Assembly: GCA_031289815.1 (NCBI GenBank) | Contig: JAITOS010000112.1 | Coordinates: 1 to 11,520 of the forward strand | DNA: 11,520 nt | Reading direction: 5' to 3' | Source: Peptococcaceae bacterium | GTDB taxonomy: Bacteria; Bacillota; Desulfitobacteriia; Desulfitobacteriales; Desulfitobacteriaceae | Part shown: one piece after another, positions 7,770 through 11,520 of the stretch | Numbering within the stretch: position 1 is the stretch's first letter | Layout: each line of letters starts with the position of its first letter | Made by a program: the position numbers and the translations under genes | Notes under the pieces: generated by a model | What the model was told of the DNA's origin: nothing | Databases searched by the model: none | Seen by the model: the letters and a program-made list of their open reading frames with translations, nothing else

Positions 7770-8886
7770 CTTCTCGTCCTTGCCCCAATGCGCTCAATCC
7801 GATCTTCTGAACCAGTTGCCAATACACCTGATCTTCCGCTTTTTCCGCGCCAACACAGCGTATCTGAAGCCGATAGGCAAATATCCGCCGAAAAGTCGCA
7901 AACCGCTCTTCCCTCAGCTGTTCAGCTTCCTCAGGCGGATTCGCCGGTTCTGTGGTGTCATCGCCGGAGAACAGCACTTCCACATAAGCCAGCTTTTCTT
8001 CCAGCCGTTTTTGCAAAGCCGTTGCCGGATCTTCCGTTTCAGGAAAAGAGCCGGTCAAGCGGATTCTGAATACATCCTTTGCGCGTTCTTGTTCCTCAAT
8101 GTCAGCCAAAATCCCCTTCGCCGCCGCTTTAATATCGGTTTCCGGCTGTAATCGCAGCGATTTTTCCCTATAGCGGCGCCGCCCTAATTCCAGGAACTCA
8201 AACTGGGCTGACGTCCCTTCCAGGTGTCCGAGAATCACGCCATGCGGCCCTTCGGCGCGAAAACTCCGCGCTTCTATCGAGCCGCAATCCGCCCAGTAGG
8301 TCTTGCCTGTTTGCTGGATGCCACTCCAATTTTCCCGAGACCCCAAGGCTAAATAATTCAGACCGCTGGCAGGGATCGTCAAAGTCTCCGCCCCGGCGTG
8401 CAAGAGCATCAACCGGATCTCCTCCTCATCGTCGGCCATCTGGAAATCCGTCGGCAAATCCGCTTCCTCCCGCCGGTAAGCGATCCAGCCTGAGCCGTAC
8501 ACGGAGAGGTTAAGCGCAGGCAGTGCGATCCGACTCATCCCACCGGCAAATATATGCACATTTTCCGGCCATTCGCTCAAGCGGTAAGCGGAGGTCGTCA
8601 CCATAGGATCTTTTTCTCCCGGCGCAATAAAAACCCTCGTCCCGTTCAGTCGGGCCAAGGAGCGGGCAACCCGCTCCACGGTCTCCTTTTTCACAAACTC
8701 CTGCTCAAATAGATTCCCCGTCAAAAGAAGGAGATCGATCCTTTCCTTCAGGCAAAGCGCCAGAAGCTCCTCAAACGTCTGCCATACATCTTGATTGCGC
8801 TGCTTCACCCAAGAAGCCGGTCCTTCCCAGTCGGGACTGTCAAAAAGAAAGCCGGCGCCATGTAAAAACCACACCGATGACTGCAT
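7759..8886 (-). CDS. YhaO/SbcD-like metallophosphoesterase-fold protein with a degenerate active site
   Basis: In YhaO/SbcD/Mre11 nucleases two metal ions are held by conserved Asp, His and Asn residues. This 375-residue protein keeps the scaffold but not the ligands. Motif I reads FLHGAGFLFDSP (7-18), where the family has H-A-A-D-x-H-L-D-S-P, so Asp is Gly12 and His is Leu14. Motif II reads LLLTGNLFE (53-61), with Asn58 for Asp. Motif III reads PGEKDP (89-94) for GNHD. The late GHIH motif reads GSRE (182-185). Only His163 (LLHA) remains. The C-terminal capping region (FRIRLTGSFPE, 273-283) is still family-like. I chose the ATG at 8886 because AAGGTGA lies four bases upstream; a longer frame from GTG at 8904 lacks a good site. 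mutY ends 26 bases upstream and the YhaN-like gene overlaps the end, so the three are probably one operon. Nuclease activity is unlikely; a structural or DNA-binding role is inference. Confidence 0.83.
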   Translation of the reverse strand: MQSSVWFLHGAGFLFDSPDWEGPASWVKQRNQDVWQTFEELLALCLKERIDLLLLTGNLFEQEFVKKETVERVARSLARLNGTRVFIAPGEKDPMVTTSAYRLSEWPENVHIFAGGMSRIALPALNLSVYGSGWIAYRREEADLPTDFQMADDEEEIRLMLLHAGAETLTIPASGLNYLALGSRENWSGIQQTGKTYWADCGSIEARSFRAEGPHGVILGHLEGTSAQFEFLELGRRRYREKSLRLQPETDIKAAAKGILADIEEQERAKDVFRIRLTGSFPETEDPATALQKRLEEKLAYVEVLFSGDDTTEPANPPEEAEQLREERFATFRRIFAYRLQIRCVGAEKAEDQVYWQLVQKIGLSALGQGREDEN

Positions 8887-8890
8887 TTTT

Positions 8891-8897
8891 TCACCTT
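8891..8897 (-). promoter_or_regulatory. Ribosome binding site deciding the start of the YhaO-like gene
   Basis: On the minus strand AAGGTGA lies four bases before the ATG at 8886. It lies inside the longer frame that begins with GTG at 8904, whose own upstream sequence (AGAATAGA) is a poor site. The shorter protein also starts at the point expected for the family, a few residues before motif I. Confidence 0.65.
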
Positions 8898-8912
8898 TTT
8901 TCACTCTATTCT

Positions 8913-9983
8913 CTATGATAAGAGCCGCAGTATCTTTTGAAACGCGATCGGAATCGGCAGCTCTTTCATTTCACTTTTGGCGACCCAACGCCAGCCTTGC
9001 GCCAAGGAGACGGTATTTAAAAGATCGAATTCCATGACTTCCATTTCCCATATCTGGTGGGTAAAGATGTGCCGAACCCGCCCCAGCTTTCTGCCGTCTC
9101 TCAAGGTAAAATCATACTGTTCCTGGAACAGCTGAATCGGCGAAAGAGCGTCCTTTCCCCGCGCGCCGTCCGGAGGGCTATCCACCTTTACCATCGGCAA
9201 GCCCCACATTTTTCCCAAAAGCGTCTCGTTTTGACGGTGTTCCATCAACAGAAGGCCATCCCTTTGAATCACCGCCACCCAATATTCCAAAAGATCCGGT
9301 CTTTTTTCCTTCCTCGTCTTTAGCGGCAGCTCCTCCTGCTTCCCGGCGGCAAACGCCTTACAGCTTGATTGCAGCGGACATTGCCCGCAGAGAGGATGAG
9401 CCGGCACGCATACCATAGCCCCCAGCTCCATCAAGGCCTGGTTAAAATCACCGGCCTGCCCTTCCGGCATCATGGATAGGGTGATCGCTCCAATCCTCTT
9501 TTTCATTTTATCTTTGCCAATGTCTTCTTCGATCCCTTCCCAACGGCTGACCACCCGCAGTACATTGCCGTCCACCGCCGGATGGGCCTGATTATAGGCG
9601 ATGCTCACAATCGCTCCCGCCGTATATTCGCCGATCCCAGGGAGGGACGAAACCACTTTAAAGGTATCGGGGAAAACGCCTCCGTATTTTTTCGCGATGA
9701 TTTGAGCGGTACGATACAAATTTCTGGCCCTCGGGTAGTACCCCAACCCTTGCCATACCCCTAAGACCTCTTCTTCTTCGGCCTGCGCCAGCGTAAAAAT
9801 ATCCGGAAACCGCCCTAAAAAATTCCGATAATATTCGATGACCGTATCCACTCGCGTTTGCTGCAACATGATCTCTGAGATCCAGATCCCATAAGGATCT
9901 CTATTTTTTCTCCAGGGAAGCTCCCGGCGGTTTTGCCAATACCATTGACATAACGCGAATCCTCCGTTTTTGAATCTTTCCAC
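8913..9983 (-). CDS. mutY: A/G-specific adenine DNA glycosylase MutY
   Basis: MutY removes adenine mispaired with 8-oxoguanine in base excision repair. From the GTG at 9983 the protein has 356 residues. It shows LPWR, the catalytic Glu37 in SEIMLQQT, the helix-hairpin-helix LPGIGEYTAG (114-123), Asp138 in VDGNV, and the [4Fe-4S] ligands Cys192, Cys199, Cys202 and Cys208 (C-x6-C-x2-C-x5-C). These numbers equal those of E. coli MutY, which supports this start. A NUDIX-like C-terminal domain for 8-oxoG recognition follows from about 230, with RHIFTH (304-309) near the family's FSH loop. A longer frame begins with ATG at 10028 (371 residues), but that ATG lacks a good ribosome binding site, whereas GGGAGG precedes the GTG by seven bases. 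It is the first gene of the run with the YhaO/YhaN-like pair. All catalytic residues are present, so I expect an active enzyme. Confidence 0.95.
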   Translation of the reverse strand: MERFKNGGFALCQWYWQNRRELPWRKNRDPYGIWISEIMLQQTRVDTVIEYYRNFLGRFPDIFTLAQAEEEEVLGVWQGLGYYPRARNLYRTAQIIAKKYGGVFPDTFKVVSSLPGIGEYTAGAIVSIAYNQAHPAVDGNVLRVVSRWEGIEEDIGKDKMKKRIGAITLSMMPEGQAGDFNQALMELGAMVCVPAHPLCGQCPLQSSCKAFAAGKQEELPLKTRKEKRPDLLEYWVAVIQRDGLLLMEHRQNETLLGKMWGLPMVKVDSPPDGARGKDALSPIQLFQEQYDFTLRDGRKLGRVRHIFTHQIWEMEVMEFDLLNTVSLAQGWRWVAKSEMKELPIPIAFQKILRLLS

Positions 9984-9990
9984 CGTCCGT

Positions 9991-9996
9991 CCTCCC
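9991..9996 (-). promoter_or_regulatory. Strong ribosome binding site deciding the mutY start
   Basis: GGGAGG on the minus strand is followed by a seven-base spacer and then GTG at 9983. It lies inside the longer frame from 10028 and is much stronger than anything before that ATG. Confidence 0.7.
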
Positions 9997-10079
9997 ACAC
10001 TATCCAAATTCAGGCCAAACCCCGCCATTCTGCATCCGCTTCGGCCCTATCCCTTATGATCACCAGCAAACGTTAATGT

Positions 10080-10107
10080 ATTGTATCATCACCCGCCTGA
10101 ATTTAAC
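10080..10107 (-). promoter_or_regulatory. Putative promoter of the mutY operon
   Basis: On the minus strand a TACAAT -10 box (10080-10085) is preceded by TG one base upstream (extended -10). Sixteen bases further up is GTTAAA (10102-10107), a weak -35 match. It would give a leader of roughly 90 bases to the GTG start. The extended -10 is the main support. Confidence 0.38.
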
Positions 10108-10117
10108 GGACTGCCGC

Positions 10118-10156
10118 AAAAAAATTACCGGCGTATAGCGTTCACCATTCACCAGT
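10118..10156 (-). terminator. Weak candidate terminator behind the nitrilase gene
   Basis: On the minus strand ACTGG (10152-10156) can pair with CCGGT (10127-10131), including one G-T pair, followed by AA and seven T residues (10118-10124). The loop of 20 bases is long and the stem is short, so the T run is the main attraction. It lies about 100 bases past the nitrilase stop. A separate AT-rich palindrome, AATAT-CGA-ATATT, is at 10160-10172. Confidence 0.22.
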
Positions 10157-10256
10157 AATAATATCGAATATTTCACCCTGAAATCTGAATACTTCTTGAA
10201 TCTTTTCTGACCGGCGCCCTGAATAATGATCCGCTAAAGCTTTGATTCGTCGTCAT

Positions 10257-11141
10257 TCAGTCCATTTTCACCGATTGCGATGAGAAAACCGTCAAGTTTT
10301 CCAGCGCTTTTAAATTCGACAGGTAGTAAACGTCCTCCCGCCGGTGCTGCCATACCGGCAGAGAGCGTCTGGCCTCATCCAGCTCGTCCAATTGGACGTC
10401 AACGATCAGCATTCCTTCTTCTTCTTCCAGCTCGCCGATGACCTTGCCCCAGGGATTTACCGCGATCGAATGCCCGTAAACGACATAAGCGGCTTCCGGA
10501 TCTCTGGCCGGCGAGCACCCCAGCATAAAGACCAAATTATCCAGCGCTCGGCTTTTAAATAAGGTCTCCCAATGCGATTGGCCGGTATTTTTCGTAAAAG
10601 CCGCCGGCGCGAAGATCATTTTCACGCCGGACAGCGCCATCAACCGCGCCAGCTCCGGGAAGCGAAGATCATAGCAGATCAGAACGCCGATTTTTCCCCA
10701 GGGCGTGTCTATCACCGTGATCTGATCTCCCGCCGAGAGGGTCGCCGATTCATTAAACTGAAAGCCGTTTTTCAATTTCACGTCGAACAGGTGAAGCTTA
10801 CGGCATTTGCCGATCTGTTCTCCCTGGTTGTCAAATATCAGGGAGGTATTGTAAATCGCGCCCTCGTCCACCCGTTCCGGCAGCGATCCCCCGATCAGGA
10901 AGACCCCTTCCCGGCGCGCCGCTTCCGACAGGATCTTCACCGTTTCTCCCCCGGGGACGCGTTCCGCGTATTTTTGATAGTATTTATGCACTAAAGGGCA
11001 ACAAAACATTTCCGGAAGCACGACGATTTCCGCATCCTTTTGTCTGGCCCGCGCTATCATCTCTACAGCCTTATCCAGATTTTCCTCTTTGCTGGCCGTT
11101 ACCTTCATCTGACACAGAGCAACTTTCACCCTATTCAACAT
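10257..11141 (-). CDS. Nitrilase-superfamily carbon-nitrogen hydrolase, omega-amidase (Nit2) like
   Basis: This 294-residue cytosolic hydrolase has the nitrilase-fold triad Glu44 (LPEMF), Lys115 (RKLHLFD) and Cys156 (ICYDLRFPE), with the auxiliary Glu131 in NESATLSAGD. Long stretches follow the Nit2 omega-amidase pattern: the YAERVPGG segment (58-65), LIGGSLPE (82-89), AIYNTSLIF (95-103), SRALDN (197-202), CSPARD (209-214), YGHSIAVNPWG (222-232) and a closing LPVWQHRREDVY (261-272). Omega-amidases hydrolyse 2-oxoglutaramate and 2-oxosuccinamate, the products of glutamine and asparagine transaminases, to the oxo-acid and ammonia. In several Bacillota such an enzyme accompanies methionine salvage. 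The alternative is another C-N hydrolase of the same branch, since substrate cannot be read from the triad. A GGGGGAG site lies four bases before the ATG. It stands alone, 273 bases before mutY, with its own putative promoter. Confidence 0.9.
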   Translation of the reverse strand: MLNRVKVALCQMKVTASKEENLDKAVEMIARARQKDAEIVVLPEMFCCPLVHKYYQKYAERVPGGETVKILSEAARREGVFLIGGSLPERVDEGAIYNTSLIFDNQGEQIGKCRKLHLFDVKLKNGFQFNESATLSAGDQITVIDTPWGKIGVLICYDLRFPELARLMALSGVKMIFAPAAFTKNTGQSHWETLFKSRALDNLVFMLGCSPARDPEAAYVVYGHSIAVNPWGKVIGELEEEEGMLIVDVQLDELDEARRSLPVWQHRREDVYYLSNLKALENLTVFSSQSVKMD

Positions 11142-11164
11142 TTTTCTCCCCCGTTCTCTAGCGT

Positions 11165-11194
11165 ATTGTATTTCTGACGCTTATATTCTATCAT
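11165..11194 (-). promoter_or_regulatory. Putative promoter of the omega-amidase-like gene
   Basis: On the minus strand ATGATA (11189-11194), an 18-base spacer and TACAAT (11165-11170) sit just upstream of the ribosome binding site. They would give a leader of about 17 bases. Both boxes repeat those before the flavin-reductase gene. No extended -10 TG is present. Confidence 0.38.
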
Positions 11195-11298
11195 TCTTTG
11201 CCGGATATTCATACTTTTCAGAGGGGGCATCCGGGGTATTTTTTATTATTTTTTCGTTTAGGCTTTGCCGGTGTCCGGCGACGGCGGGGGACGGGCGC

Positions 11299-11419
11299 GC
11301 TGGTTACTTTGCTGGGGGCCGCGGAGGGCGGATGGGTTCGCTGGCTTCTTTGCTGAGTCCGCGAAAGGTGGATGGGTTCGCTTACTCTTGCTGAAGGGCC
11401 ACGAAGGGCGGACGGTTCC
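11299..11419. repeat. Three tandem imperfect repeats of about 40 bases
   Basis: Three adjacent copies (11299-11339, 11340-11379, 11380-11419) each begin with GCTGG or GCTTA, contain CTTTGCTG or CTCTTGCTG, then a GGGC/GTCC block, then a purine-rich gaaaGGxGGA core and end with GGTTC or GGTTCC. A possible partial fourth copy starts at 11420 (gcttttcg). The period of 40-41 bases is not a multiple of three, so the copies shift frame and do not encode a peptide repeat. There are no spacers between copies, so this is not CRISPR. Function is unknown; it may be a mobile or recombination-prone intergenic repeat. Confidence 0.7.
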
Positions 11420-11460
11420 GCTTTTCGTCCCGCTGCGCCTTCCTGAGCTTGTGTCAATAT

Positions 11461-11520
11461 ATGACCAAAACAAAAATTATCCCAAAACTCGGCCTGGAAC
11501 TATGCAAAATGACGGATTTA
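11461..11520 (+). CDS. Possible start of a gene running off the window (partial, doubtful)
   Basis: An ATG at 11461 opens a frame of 20 codons to the edge (MTKTKIIPKLG...). The frame is also open upstream to 11395. There is no ribosome binding site in front, and 20 codons prove little. The product is not recognised. Confidence 0.13.
   Translation, partial: MTKTKIIPKLGLELCKMTDL

Larger units (their letters stand above)
11142..11520. other. Gene-poor right end
   Basis: Apart from the promoter of the nitrilase gene, this stretch holds a T-rich run (11238-11256), a short hairpin (gccgg-tgt-ccggc, 11267-11279) that is not followed by T residues in either direction, the 40-base repeats described separately, and a few open codons at the edge. 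Open frames read antisense through the repeats (11218-11473, minus strand) are low-complexity Pro/Arg/Ser-rich translations with no family features. Confidence 0.6.

Noticed and set aside
7755..8151. Plus-strand frames of 104 and 123 codons opposite the YhaO-like gene
   Set aside because: They are shadows of the coding strand. The minus frame has the ribosome binding site, the operon context and recognisable family spacing.
5367..8886. Pseudogene interpretation of the YhaO/YhaN-like pair
   Set aside because: Active-site loss alone could mean decay, but both frames are full length without internal stops or frameshifts, overlap in the usual coupled way and have good ribosome binding sites, so I annotate them as CDS.
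11299..11419. CRISPR array
   Set aside because: The 40-base units are directly adjacent with no unique spacers, are imperfect and have no cas genes nearby.
11218..11473. Two overlapping minus-strand frames of 79 and 71 codons
   Set aside because: They read through frame-breaking tandem repeats in two registers and give low-complexity Pro/Arg/Ser-rich peptides with no supporting signal.

Overview
The window looks like a chromosomal stretch from a moderately GC-rich member of the Bacillota. The YitJ-type fusion of homocysteine methyltransferase and methylenetetrahydrofolate reductase, the YloB-like calcium pump and the YhaO/YhaN-type gene pair all point that way. I cannot separate Clostridia from Negativicutes from sequence alone. 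No tRNA, rRNA, transposase, phage gene or CRISPR array is visible.

Layout: the left 4.6 kb is read on the plus strand. It holds a bifunctional methionine/folate enzyme (59-1897) and, 36 bases later, a P-type Ca2+-ATPase (1934-4606). A few codons of another gene may end inside the ribosome binding site of the first. The rest is read on the minus strand, converging on the pump. From right to left it holds an omega-amidase-like nitrilase (10257-11141), a probable operon mutY (8913-9983), YhaO-like (7759-8886) and YhaN-like (5367-7769), and a flavin-reductase-family protein (4655-5173) behind its own putative promoter. The right 380 bases have no convincing gene. They carry three head-to-tail imperfect 40-base repeats.

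The most unusual content is the pair behind mutY. By length, order, overlap and end motifs it is an Mre11/Rad50-type (SbcD/SbcC, YhaO/YhaN) nuclease-ATPase pair. Yet almost every metal ligand of the nuclease is replaced, and the ATPase partner lacks a recognisable Walker A, ABC signature, Walker B and H-loop. Both frames are long and intact, with good ribosome binding sites and an 11-base overlap. I infer a retained pseudo-enzyme complex rather than decaying genes, translated together with the oxidative-damage glycosylase MutY.

The other genes are ordinary family members with intact catalytic residues. YitJ makes methionine from homocysteine and supplies methyl-folate. The nitrilase resembles omega-amidases, which clear the 2-oxo-amides left by glutamine transaminases, including those of methionine salvage, so a loose methionine theme is possible but unproven. 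Ribosome binding sites argue for internal starts for mutY (GTG at 9983) and the YhaO-like gene (ATG at 8886) over the longest frames.
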